Positions 42,062 through 50,297 of a DNA stretch of 64,000 nucleotides are shown piece by piece. The notes beneath the pieces are model-generated. The model was not told where the DNA came from and made no database searches. It saw nothing but the letters and a program-made list of their open reading frames with translations. The position numbers and the translations under genes are program-made. The DNA is taken from NCBI GenBank assembly GCA_934792625.1, contig CAKVON010000004.1, positions 73,601 through 137,600 of the forward strand, written 5' to 3'. Numbering within the stretch: the first letter of the stretch is position 1; each line of letters begins with the position of its first letter. Origin of the DNA: an uncultured Atopobiaceae bacterium. Lineage in GTDB: Bacteria > Actinomycetota > Coriobacteriia > Coriobacteriales > Atopobiaceae.

Positions 42062-44719
42062 CTAGGCCAGCATCGCGCGGGCGGCAGCCAGCGCGGCGTC
42101 GATGCCGGAGGCGTCCTTGCCGCCGGCCTGCGCCATGTTCGGGCGGCCACCGCCACGGCCGCCGACGTGTTCGGCGACGCTGCGGATGACGTCACCGGCA
42201 CCGAAGCCGGCGGCGACGGCGCCGTCGGTGGCGGCGGCGAGAAGGGCGACCTTGCCCTCGGGCGTGGTCGTGGCCAGGAAGCAGGCGACGTCGTTGCCGT
42301 CGGCCTTGTTGCGGATGGCATCCCAGGCCTCGCGCAGCTGACCGGCCTCGAGACCGTCCATGCGGGCGACGACGGCCTTGTAGCCGCTGCACTGGATGGC
42401 GGCGGCCATCGCGGTCTGAATCTTGTCGGAGGAGCCGCCCAGCAGCGCCTGCTTGAGCTTGGCCTCCATCTCGCGACCGGCGGCCTTGATGTCGGCGACG
42501 CGCTCGGCGGCGTCCTCGGGACGGCACTTGAGCTCGGAGGCGACATTCTGGAGAAGCTCGAGGCGCTCGTCGAGGTACTCGATGGCGCCCATAGAGGTCA
42601 CGGCCTCGATGCGACGGGCGTTGGAGCCGACGGAGCTCTCGGAGACGATCTTGAACAGGCCGAGGTCGGCGGTGTTGCGGGCGTGGGTGCCGCCGCACAG
42701 CTCGCGGCTGAACGGGGCATCGGACTCGCCGGTGGACACGACGCGGACGACGTCGCCGTACTTCTCGCCAAACAGGGCCACGGCGCCGGAGGCCTTGGCC
42801 TCGTCGATGCCCATGACACGGGTGACGATCGGCTCGGCGGCGAAGATCTCGGCGTTGACCAGGCCCTCGACGCGCTCGAGCTCGTCGGCGGTCATGGCCT
42901 CGAAGTGGGTGAAGTCGAAGCGCAGGCGATCGGGGCCGACGAAGGAGCCGGCCTGGCTCACGTGGTCGCCCAGGACCTGCTTGAGGGCGGCGTCCAGAAG
43001 GTGGGTCGCGGTGTGGTTGCGGCGAATGAGCTCGCGGCGACCGTGGTCGACCGTGGCACGAACGACGTCGCCGGCGTGCAGCTCGCCGGACTCGACGGTC
43101 GCGACGTGGGCGGTCAGGCCACCCTTGCCCTTGGTGTCGGTCACGCGCAGGGTCGCGCCGTCGCAGGCGATGGTGCCGGAGTCGCCGGTCTGGCCACCCA
43201 TCTCGGCGTAGAACGGGGTGCGGTCCAAAACGACGCTGACCTCGTCGCCGGCCTTGGCGGCCTGGGTCTCGGCATCGCCGGCGACGATGGCCTCGACCTT
43301 GCAGCCGCCGGTCTCGTCGGAGTCATAGCCGCAGAACTCGGTGGCGCCCAGACGGTCGGACAGGGAGGTCCACACGTCGTTGAAGTTGGACCAGGCGTCG
43401 CGGTTGGCGGCGGCGCGCGCACGCTCCTTCTGCTCGGTCATGCAGGCATCGAAGCCGGCCATGTCGACTCCATGGCCGGCGGCCTCGCAGATCTCGCGGG
43501 TGAGGTCGATGGGGAAACCGTAGGTATCGTGCAGCTTGAAGGCGACCTCGCCGCTGAGCTCGGCACCCTCTGCGAGCTTGGCGCACTCCGAGCCGAGCAT
43601 GGCCTCGCCGGCGTCGAGCGTGGTGCCGAAGCGCTCCTCCTCGGCGCGGACGATGCCCTGGATCAGCGAGCCCTGCTCGACGATCGCGGGATAGTTGTCG
43701 CCCATGAGGCGCGTGACCTCGTCGACGTAGTTGGAGAGGAAGGGGCCGGAGATGCCCATGAGGCGCGCGTGGTAGACGGCGCGACGAAGCAGGCGACGCA
43801 GGATGTAGCCGCGGCCCTCGTTGCCCGGCAGGATGCCGTCGCCGATCATGAACGTGACGGCGCGCGAGTGGTCGGCAAGGATGCGCAGGCTGCGGTCCTT
43901 GGCCTCGTCGGTGCCATAGGTGTGGCCGGACAGGCGCGAGCCCACGCCGATGAGCGACTGCAGCAGGTCGCCGTCATAGTTGGTGCCCCTGTGCTGCATG
44001 ATGGCCGCGATGCGCTCGAGGCCCATGCCGGTGTCGATGTTGCGGTGGGGCAGCTCGGGCATCGAGCCGTCCTCCTGGCGGTCGTACTGCGTGAAGACGA
44101 GGTTCCAGAACTCGAGGTAACGGTCGCAGTCACAACCGGGGGCGCAGTCGGGGCTGCCGCAGCCATACTCCTCGCCCTGGTCGAAGTAGATCTCGGAGCA
44201 GGGGCCGCAGGGGCCGGTGGGGCCGGCGGCCCAGAAGTTGTCCTCCTCGCCCAGGCGGGAGATGTGATCGTACTCGACGCCCTGGGCATGCCAAAGCTCG
44301 ATGGCCTCTTCGTCGTTCTCGAAGACGGTCATGTAGAGACGGTCCTTGGGAAGGCCAAGGTGCTCCTCGGAGGTGATGAACTCGTAGGCCCAGGCGATGG
44401 CGTCGGCCTTGGTGTAGCCACCGAAGCTGAAGTTGCCGAGCATCTCGAAGAAGGACAGGTGGCGCGCGTCACCGATGTTGTCGATGTCGTTGGTGCGCAG
44501 GCACTTCTGGCAGGAGCAGGCTCCGATCTCCTTCATGGTCTTGGAGCCCTGGTAGTACTCCTTGAACTGGTTCATGCCGGCGTTCGTCAGAAGCAGCGAC
44601 GGGTCGTCGGGCACCAGCGAGGAGGACGGGCAGAGCTTGCAGCCCTTGGCCTCGAAGAAGTTGAGGAAATCCCGGCGGATCTCGGCGGTGGTCATGGTCT
44701 TGTAATCGGACGTGCTCAT
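42062..44719 (-). CDS. alaS: Alanyl-tRNA synthetase
   Basis: 885-residue class II synthetase. The catalytic domain begins EIRRDFLNFFEAKGC and continues SSLVPDDPSLLLTNAGMNQFK. The editing domain has NHTATHLLDAALKQVLG and the zinc site CGGTHARNTADLG. The C-terminal C-Ala domain ends in GRGGGRPNMAQAGG. Full standard length. The ATG at 44719 follows GGGGAG, and a perfect TATAAT lies 47 bases upstream; there is no room for a T-box. Confidence 0.98.
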   Translation of the reverse strand: MSTSDYKTMTTAEIRRDFLNFFEAKGCKLCPSSSLVPDDPSLLLTNAGMNQFKEYYQGSKTMKEIGACSCQKCLRTNDIDNIGDARHLSFFEMLGNFSFGGYTKADAIAWAYEFITSEEHLGLPKDRLYMTVFENDEEAIELWHAQGVEYDHISRLGEEDNFWAAGPTGPCGPCSEIYFDQGEEYGCGSPDCAPGCDCDRYLEFWNLVFTQYDRQEDGSMPELPHRNIDTGMGLERIAAIMQHRGTNYDGDLLQSLIGVGSRLSGHTYGTDEAKDRSLRILADHSRAVTFMIGDGILPGNEGRGYILRRLLRRAVYHARLMGISGPFLSNYVDEVTRLMGDNYPAIVEQGSLIQGIVRAEEERFGTTLDAGEAMLGSECAKLAEGAELSGEVAFKLHDTYGFPIDLTREICEAAGHGVDMAGFDACMTEQKERARAAANRDAWSNFNDVWTSLSDRLGATEFCGYDSDETGGCKVEAIVAGDAETQAAKAGDEVSVVLDRTPFYAEMGGQTGDSGTIACDGATLRVTDTKGKGGLTAHVATVESGELHAGDVVRATVDHGRRELIRRNHTATHLLDAALKQVLGDHVSQAGSFVGPDRLRFDFTHFEAMTADELERVEGLVNAEIFAAEPIVTRVMGIDEAKASGAVALFGEKYGDVVRVVSTGESDAPFSRELCGGTHARNTADLGLFKIVSESSVGSNARRIEAVTSMGAIEYLDERLELLQNVASELKCRPEDAAERVADIKAAGREMEAKLKQALLGGSSDKIQTAMAAAIQCSGYKAVVARMDGLEAGQLREAWDAIRNKADGNDVACFLATTTPEGKVALLAAATDGAVAAGFGAGDVIRSVAEHVGGRGGGRPNMAQAGGKDASGIDAALAAARAMLA

Positions 44720-44765
44720 ATGTCTCCCCTGCGTTCAGGTGCCAGTCTCTGCATACAAATCAAGG

Positions 44766-44771
44766 ATTATA
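44766..44771 (-). promoter_or_regulatory. -10 box of the alaS promoter
   Basis: A perfect TATAAT on the minus strand, giving a leader of about 40 bases. No good -35 hexamer. Confidence 0.55.
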
Positions 44772-44778
44772 TCCTGAC

Positions 44779-44809
44779 GACGGCGCTTTCCCGTACCGGG
44801 GGCGCCGTC
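44779..44809 (-). other. Hairpin between the AI-2E permease gene and alaS
   Basis: GACGGCGC and GCGCCGTC pair over a 15-base loop. No T-run follows, so it is a weak terminator candidate for the upstream permease operon. Confidence 0.45.
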
Positions 44810-44846
44810 GCATCATTTCCGCATCTGTGGGTCGGTACCCGGTCGG

Positions 44847-46196
44847 CTATCGCCCGTCGTCGGCACCGTCGTCGCCGCGCGCGGACCCCCCTTCCGACGA
44901 GGCGACGCTCTTCTCGGCATATTTGCTGCGGAGAAGGTCTACGAGGTTGTCCTCGGTACCGGCGGGACGCTCGTCGCGCTCGACCGAGACCTGCGAGTCA
45001 GCGGGGACCAGGCGCGTGTGCTCGAAGAACTTGTCGTCGTCGAGCGCGTCGAACGAGGGCATGGCGTTGCCCTCGGCGTCGTGGAAGGGCGAGCCGCGGA
45101 ACAGGGCTCCCTCGTAGGAGACGAGCTGGCGGCCCGTCTTGGACTCAAAGTAGTAGACGAAGACGCCCTTGATCGCCGCGGACAGCGGGATGGCGAGCGC
45201 CATGCCCAGCACCCCTCCCACCACGCTGCCGAGGATGATGGCGAACAGCGACAGGACCGGGTGGACCTTGACGGCGGACTGCATGACCAAGGGCGACACC
45301 AGGTTGTCGGTGACGTTTTGCGCCACGACCGAGACGAGCAGCGTCTCGACGGCAAGCATCGGGCTCACGAACAGAGCCAGGCCGCATGCCAGGAAGGCAG
45401 CGCACCAGGGGCCGATGACGGGGATGAAGTGCAGGACACCGACAGTGATGCCCATGAGGCCTGCATAGGGGTGGCCGATGAGGGTGAAGCCCAGAAACGA
45501 CAGGAAGCCGCCGACGAACGACGTGATGACGATGCCTCGCATGTAGCCGCCCATGGAGCGGCTGGTCACCGCAAGAAGCATCGTGATCCCGTCGCGGTGG
45601 TCGGGGCCGGCGATGACGGTGAGCTCGCGGACGATGCGCGGGTAGTCCTTGGCGAGCCAGTAGGCCATGACCAGGCTGAGAAAGAACGTGAACATGTCCG
45701 AGAGGGTGCCCACGATGTTGGTGATGGCGCCGCCGGACAGCTTGGTCACGGCCTCGCCCGCCATGCCCGTGAAGACGCCGGAAAGCGAGGTGACAAGGGT
45801 CGAGACGACCTGGTTGAGGTCGCTCCCCTCCTCGATCGGGTGCCTGCTCAGAAAGTCGTAGAACGCGTCTTGGGTGCGGGAGACGTAGTCAGGCACAAGG
45901 CGCAGCAGCTCGAGCACCTGGTCGATGACCGGGGGCACCAGCATGATCGCCACACCCACAAGGACGCCCAGCACCAGGAGCAGGGCGAGAAGCGCCGCCA
46001 TCCCGCGGGGCACATGCCGATCCTCGAGCCAGTTGGTGACGGGACTGCAGGCAAACCCCACGATGACGCCACCAAGCAGCAGCTGGCATGCGGGCCAGAT
46101 GCGCGCGAGGACGAGGCCGACCATCCACAAGGCGACGAACGTGCCGACCGTTGCCCACGAGCGGACGAGCACGCGGTGGGTTGTGGAGTCGCTCAT
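44847..46196 (-). CDS. AI-2E transporter (PerM/YtvI) family membrane protein
   Basis: 449-residue integral membrane protein of the AI-2E exporter (UPF0118/PerM) family. About seven to eight helices; the family signature near the C-terminal half is GHPYAGLMGITVGVLHFIPVIGPWCA, with NVTDNLVSPLVM following. The last 75 residues are acidic and soluble. Members export autoinducer-2 or act as sodium/proton antiporters; the substrate cannot be read. The ATG at 46196 overlaps the sigma factor stop (TGATG); a GTG one codon earlier is an alternative. Confidence 0.88.
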   Translation of the reverse strand: MSDSTTHRVLVRSWATVGTFVALWMVGLVLARIWPACQLLLGGVIVGFACSPVTNWLEDRHVPRGMAALLALLLVLGVLVGVAIMLVPPVIDQVLELLRLVPDYVSRTQDAFYDFLSRHPIEEGSDLNQVVSTLVTSLSGVFTGMAGEAVTKLSGGAITNIVGTLSDMFTFFLSLVMAYWLAKDYPRIVRELTVIAGPDHRDGITMLLAVTSRSMGGYMRGIVITSFVGGFLSFLGFTLIGHPYAGLMGITVGVLHFIPVIGPWCAAFLACGLALFVSPMLAVETLLVSVVAQNVTDNLVSPLVMQSAVKVHPVLSLFAIILGSVVGGVLGMALAIPLSAAIKGVFVYYFESKTGRQLVSYEGALFRGSPFHDAEGNAMPSFDALDDDKFFEHTRLVPADSQVSVERDERPAGTEDNLVDLLRSKYAEKSVASSEGGSARGDDGADDGR

Positions 46197-46987
46197 CACG
46201 AGTGCATCAAGCCCTCCGGGTCGATCTTCTCCTGAATCTTCTTGAGCGTGCGTCGCAGGAGGCGCGACACCTGCACCTGACTCACGCCAAGGCGCTCGGC
46301 GATCTCGACCTGCGTGAGACCCTCGACGAAGCGCATGCGGATGACGTCTTGCTCGCGCGGCGAGAAGTCGCGAATCGTGTCCTCGATCACCATGCGATCG
46401 TCGGCGGTGCCGAGGCCCGCGTCCTCGGAGGCGTAGCGGTCGATGACAGCGGGGGCGTCGTCATCGTCGCCGGAGCCAGCCTCCAGGGGCACCGAGCTGT
46501 AGGCACTCGACGACTCCATGGCCTCGAGGACCTCGTCGACCGAGACGTCCAGGTGCTCGGCGATCTCGGCTACCGACGGGCTTCTCTGCAGGTCCTTGGT
46601 CAGCTCGTCGGTGGCCTTGTTGACCTTGGCGGAAAGCTCCTGCAGGCGCCTGGGGACGCGGACGGACCAGCCCTTGTCACGGAAGTGACGCTTGATCTCG
46701 CCAAGGATGGTGGGCGTGGCATAGGTCGTGAACTCGAGGTCTCGCGAGATGTCGAAGCGGTCGATGGCCTTGATGAGGCCGACCGTTCCCACCTGGATGA
46801 GGTCATCGAGGGGCTCGCCCTTGTTCTTGAACTTCGCGGCCAAAAAGCGCACCAGGTTGAGGTGGTTGAGGATGAGCTGCTCGCGGGCGTCCTCGTCGCC
46901 CTCGAGCTTGTAGCGACGGAACAGCTCGCGAGTGCGCTCCTTGTCCCAGGCGAGCTTTCCGCCCGTGCGACGGGAGCCGTTACTCAT
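46196..46987 (-). CDS. SigB/SigF-family alternative sigma factor
   Basis: 263-residue sigma-70-family factor of the stress/sporulation SigB-SigF-SigG group. Region 2 includes LVRFLAAKFKNKGEPLDDLIQVGTVGLIKAIDRFD and DLEFTTYATPTILGEIKRHFRDKGWSVRVPRRLQEL, the group's hallmark. Region 3 is shorter, and region 4 ends RMRFVEGLTQVEIAERLGVSQVQVSRLLRRTLKKI. An acidic insert (GSGDDDDAP) lies before region 4. The ATG at 46987 overlaps the stop of the RsbW-like gene. No anti-anti-sigma gene is nearby, so control probably runs through the upstream protein. Confidence 0.93.
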   Translation of the reverse strand: MSNGSRRTGGKLAWDKERTRELFRRYKLEGDEDAREQLILNHLNLVRFLAAKFKNKGEPLDDLIQVGTVGLIKAIDRFDISRDLEFTTYATPTILGEIKRHFRDKGWSVRVPRRLQELSAKVNKATDELTKDLQRSPSVAEIAEHLDVSVDEVLEAMESSSAYSSVPLEAGSGDDDDAPAVIDRYASEDAGLGTADDRMVIEDTIRDFSPREQDVIRMRFVEGLTQVEIAERLGVSQVQVSRLLRRTLKKIQEKIDPEGLMHS

Positions 46988-47345
46988 CGGCACCGCCCGC
47001 CCGCTTGGTCAGGCGAAGCACGTGGGCATCGCGATCGGCCTCGTAGTCGTCACAGACAGCCGAGAGCAGAAGGTCGGCGTAGGCAAGCGCGGGGTCGTCG
47101 GACGTGGCGTCGCCCAGGGAGAACTCCATCGAGATCGAGCCGGCGCCAACCGAGAAGGACACGTCGCTCGTGGACGGCTCGGTGGCGCAGGAGTAGACGA
47201 AGCCCTCCTCCGCCGCCATGCGAAGGTCCTCGACGTCGTCGACGGCCATGTTGGCGACGACCGCCAGGTTTGCGGCCATCATTCGGACCGCACGCGCGTA
47301 CGCGGGCTCGGCGGGAACGCTGAGCCTGATGGTGTCTTGCTGCAT
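46980..47345 (-). CDS. Degenerate RsbW/SpoIIAB-like anti-sigma protein
   Basis: 121-residue protein whose first half matches RsbW-type anti-sigma kinases: SVPAEPAYARAVRMMAANLA and MAVDDVEDLRMAAEEGFVYSC. In true kinases the last segment contains the N-box E...NA; here the asparagine is Tyr. The DxGxG and GxG ATP-lid motifs are absent. The C-terminal VLRLTKR strand is retained. It may bind the sigma factor encoded immediately downstream (overlap of eight bases) without phosphorylating a partner. The ATG at 47345 follows AGGAG. Confidence 0.7.
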   Translation of the reverse strand: MQQDTIRLSVPAEPAYARAVRMMAANLAVVANMAVDDVEDLRMAAEEGFVYSCATEPSTSDVSFSVGAGSISMEFSLGDATSDDPALAYADLLLSAVCDDYEADRDAHVLRLTKRAGGADE

Positions 47346-47377
47346 GTCGCTCCTAAGAATCGTTGTCGTGGTTCGCC

Positions 47378-47953
47378 TTACTCGGCGGACTTGTCGGCGG
47401 TGTCGCCGTCGGGATAGGTGAAGTAGCTGCGACCGCCCGCGTGCTCGGCGGGCTTGGCGGCAGGCTCGTCGGCCTGGGGTGCCGTCTCGTCGCCGGCCGG
47501 AATCGCGGCAGGGTCGGCGTGGCCGAGCTTGGCCTGGCGGGAGGCCTTGGGCGCATGAGCGCCAAGCTTGCCGACGACGCCGGCGATGCCATCGGCAGCG
47601 GATGCGGTGACCTTGGTGACCGCATCGGTGACGTTCGCGCCGGCGCCCGTGACGGAGGAGACATCCGACAGGATGTCGTCGACGCGGACCAGGTCGACGG
47701 TCAACGCATCGACCGCGGTGCCGGCCTTGTCCAGCAGGGGCTGGAGCTCCTTGGTGGCGGGCGCGAGCTCGTCGGCGACACCGTCGAGCTTCTGCACGAC
47801 GGGCTTGATCTCGGCGATGGTCTCGTTGAGGGTGTCGCACACCTCCCCAACCGACTTGCGGCCCTGGCGCAGGGTCAGGGCGAGCTCGACCAGGGCCCAC
47901 ACGCCCGCGACCACCAGGACCACGAGCGAGATGTTGAGCGGAGTCATCTCCAT
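47378..47953 (-). CDS. DUF948 family membrane protein
   Basis: 191-residue protein with one N-terminal transmembrane helix (about 6-27) and a long helical region (28-115) with a heptad-like pattern, characteristic of DUF948/YtxG-like proteins found near stress-sigma loci. The C-terminal 75 residues are Ala/Pro/Asp-rich and probably disordered. The function is unknown; genes of this family lie beside ytxH-type stress genes in Firmicutes. The ATG at 47953 follows AAGGA. It lies 32 bases upstream of the RsbW-like gene, so it probably belongs to the same operon. Confidence 0.75.
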   Translation of the reverse strand: MEMTPLNISLVVLVVAGVWALVELALTLRQGRKSVGEVCDTLNETIAEIKPVVQKLDGVADELAPATKELQPLLDKAGTAVDALTVDLVRVDDILSDVSSVTGAGANVTDAVTKVTASAADGIAGVVGKLGAHAPKASRQAKLGHADPAAIPAGDETAPQADEPAAKPAEHAGGRSYFTYPDGDTADKSAE

Positions 47954-48040
47954 GTGTGACCGTCCTTCTCACGAAGTTTGCGTTCGTGCGCAATTCTACC
48001 CGTTAGCGGCCGCGCGTTACGCAACGTACGGCCCATGGGC

Positions 48041-49399
48041 CTACTCTGACCTGTCGCGGGCGGCGGACTCGATGCGCCAGGCCTCCCAACCACGCTCGGA
48101 CGGCTTGAAGAAGGCGCCCCGCTCCAACCCGTCGGGCAGGTACTGCTGCCGGACCCAGCCGCCGGGATAGTCGTGGGGATAGAGGTAGGGGCCATAGGAG
48201 TCCGAGCCGGGACGGTGGCGGTCACGCAGCGGGTTGGGGACCTCCCGCCGCGGCCCATGGCGGACCTCGGACAGGGCGGCGTCGATTCCGGCCTCGGCGG
48301 CGTTCGACTTGGGCGCGAGGGCCACGTACAGCGCGGCCTGCGCGAGGTTGATGCGACACTCGGGATAGCCGATGACCTCGGCGCTCTTGAAGGCGGCCTC
48401 GGCGACGAGAAGGGCCTGCGGGTCGGCGTTGCCCACGTCCTCGGACGCCTGAATCATGATGCGGCGGGCAATGAACTTGGGGTCCTCCCCCGCGTCGATC
48501 ATGCGCGCGAGCCAATACAGGACGGCGTCGGGGTCGCTGCCGCGCATCGACTTGATGAAGGCGGAGATCACGTCGTAGTGCATGTCGCCATGTTTGTCGT
48601 AGGCAAGTCCACGGCGCGGCGTAGCCTCCGATACGTCGGTGGCGCTGACGTGGATCGGGCCGGGGTTCGAGTGGGCGTCTTTCTTGTCCTTCTCGTCCCC
48701 CTCGTCGCCCTCCCCCGCGACCGGGGTGGCCATCTGGCTCGCAAGCTCCAGCGTGGTGAGCGCCGCACGGGCGTCGCCGCCCGACAGGGTGACGATTTCG
48801 TCGATCGCGTCGTCGTCGACTACGTAACGGCCTGCCAGGCCCTGCTCGCACGCGATGGCACGCTCGAGCACCTGGCGGATGTCGCCGTCGTCGAGCGCGG
48901 TGAGCTCGACCACGCGCGAGCGGGAGAGAAGTGCGGAGTTGACCTCGAAGTAGGGATTCTCGGTCGTGGCGCCAATGAGCACGACGATGCGGTCCTCCAC
49001 CGCGTGGAGAAGGGCGTCTTGCTGCGAGCGCGAGAAGCGATGGATCTCGTCGACGAACAGGATCGTGCGACGCCCGCCGGTAAGAAGGCGGCTGCGCGCG
49101 GCGTCGATCTCGCGACGGAGGTCCTTGACGGTGCCCGTGATGGCCGAGACCTCGACGAACTCGGCGTGGGTCGAGTTGGCGATGATGCGCGCGAGTGTGG
49201 TCTTGCCGGTGCCGGCCGGGCCATACAGGATGACCGAGGACAAGACGTCGTGCTCGATGGCCTTCCTGAGCCACGAGTCGGGGCCCACCGCCTGACGCTG
49301 GCCGCAGAACTCGTCCAGCGTGCGCGGGCGGACGCGCACCGCGAGCGGGGCATTCCTGTTGATGGCGCGACTCTCGGCGCCCGAGAATAGTGTATCCAT
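48041..49399 (-). CDS. rarA: Replication-associated recombination protein RarA (MgsA)
   Basis: 452-residue AAA+ ATPase of the clamp-loader type acting at stalled replication forks. Visible: AVRVRPRTLDEFCGQ, Walker A LYGPAGTGKTTLARI, Walker B ILFVDEIHRFSRSQQDALL, sensor 1 IGATTENPYFEVNSALLSR, arginine finger region, the C-terminal HYDVISAFIKSMRGSDPDAVLYWLARM and PLRDRH. A 23-residue acidic insert (about 218-240) sits after the AAA+ core. The ATG at 49399 follows the -10 box by only seven bases and has no ribosome-binding site, so the message is probably leaderless. Confidence 0.95.
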   Translation of the reverse strand: MDTLFSGAESRAINRNAPLAVRVRPRTLDEFCGQRQAVGPDSWLRKAIEHDVLSSVILYGPAGTGKTTLARIIANSTHAEFVEVSAITGTVKDLRREIDAARSRLLTGGRRTILFVDEIHRFSRSQQDALLHAVEDRIVVLIGATTENPYFEVNSALLSRSRVVELTALDDGDIRQVLERAIACEQGLAGRYVVDDDAIDEIVTLSGGDARAALTTLELASQMATPVAGEGDEGDEKDKKDAHSNPGPIHVSATDVSEATPRRGLAYDKHGDMHYDVISAFIKSMRGSDPDAVLYWLARMIDAGEDPKFIARRIMIQASEDVGNADPQALLVAEAAFKSAEVIGYPECRINLAQAALYVALAPKSNAAEAGIDAALSEVRHGPRREVPNPLRDRHRPGSDSYGPYLYPHDYPGGWVRQQYLPDGLERGAFFKPSERGWEAWRIESAARDRSE

Positions 49400-49406
49400 A
49401 CGAACA

Positions 49407-49434
49407 ATTGTACGACATTGGCATGGGGTGGCAA
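49407..49434 (-). promoter_or_regulatory. Promoter of rarA giving a leaderless message
   Basis: On the minus strand TTGCCA (49434-49429), a 16-base spacer and TACAAT (49412-49407), then seven bases to the ATG. This matches sigma-70 consensus in 5 of 6 positions for each box. Transcription should start at or within a base of the A of ATG. Confidence 0.75.
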
Positions 49435-49487
49435 CCCCCAACGTGACAAGGGCGTGAACGCTTCGCAACCGGTGCCCCCGCCTGCCC

Positions 49488-49493
49488 TATGCT
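49488..49493 (+). promoter_or_regulatory. Possible -10 box of the GATase-hydrolase gene
   Basis: TATGCT on the plus strand, 37 bases before the ATG at 49530; no good -35 partner. Confidence 0.35.
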
Positions 49494-49529
49494 TGTTCGC
49501 CAAGCGACTACCCGCAGGGAGGCACACCC

Positions 49530-50297
49530 ATGGCATCCGCACCCGAGCCCACGCAGGCACGCAGGCCCGTCATCGGCATCTGCTCGCGCCCCAGCGACGA
49601 CGGCAGCCAGATCTGGATCGCGAGCGGCTACTCGCAGAAGGTCTGCGCGGCGGGCGGGCTGCCCCTGGCGCTTCCCTTCGACCCCGCGGCGCCGACGATG
49701 GCCCGCGAGGTCGTGGGCCTTCTCGACGGGCTGCTTCTGACGGGCGGCGGGGACATCTGCCCGGAGTCGTTCGGCGGGCACGTGTACGACGAGGGCTGCA
49801 AGGCCGAGCTCATGCTGTGCTGCCGCCAGCGCGACGACTTCGAGCGCGAGCTGGCCGAGGCCGCGTGGGAGGCCGACATCCCCACCCTGGGGGTGTGCCG
49901 CGGGATGCAGCTCATCAACGTGAGCCGCGGTGGCTCGATGGTGCGCGACGTCTCCGAGCAGCGCGGCGTCTGCACCAACGACAACATGCACCTGGCGCCG
50001 CCGTTCAACGCGCCGTGCCACCGCGTGACGATTGACGCGGACTCGCGGCTTGCGGGCGCCCTCGGCAAGACGGAGTTTCCCGTCAACTCGATCCACCACC
50101 AGGCCGTGAGCGAGCCGGGACTTGGCGTGCGCTTCGTCGGATTTGCGGGCGACGGCACTCCCGAGGCGCTGGAGTGCCCCGAGAAGAGCTTCTTCGTTGG
50201 TGTGCAGTGGCACCCCGAGATCCTTGGCACCAACCCGGAGTTGTTCGACGCCTTCGTCGGGGCGGCTGCCGCCTACGCGTCCAGGTCGTCGAAGTAG
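49530..50297 (+). CDS. Class I glutamine-amidotransferase-like hydrolase (gamma-glutamyl-GABA hydrolase family, C26)
   Basis: 255-residue C26 peptidase family enzyme. The catalytic triad is seen in GVCRGMQLINV (Cys nucleophile, about residue 130) and VGVQWHPE (His and Glu). The family's LLTGGGDICPESFGG and NSIHHQAV segments are present. Relatives include PuuD (gamma-glutamyl-GABA hydrolase) and folate gamma-glutamyl hydrolases; the substrate is not determined here. The ATG at 49530 has GGGAGG upstream. It is divergent from rarA, and its 3' end overlaps the convergent dGTPase gene by 25 bases. Confidence 0.9.
   Translation: MASAPEPTQARRPVIGICSRPSDDGSQIWIASGYSQKVCAAGGLPLALPFDPAAPTMAREVVGLLDGLLLTGGGDICPESFGGHVYDEGCKAELMLCCRQRDDFERELAEAAWEADIPTLGVCRGMQLINVSRGGSMVRDVSEQRGVCTNDNMHLAPPFNAPCHRVTIDADSRLAGALGKTEFPVNSIHHQAVSEPGLGVRFVGFAGDGTPEALECPEKSFFVGVQWHPEILGTNPELFDAFVGAAAAYASRSSK

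Noticed and set aside
44720..44770. A T-box riboswitch before alaS
   Set aside because: The -10 box leaves a leader of only about 40 bases, far too short for a T-box.
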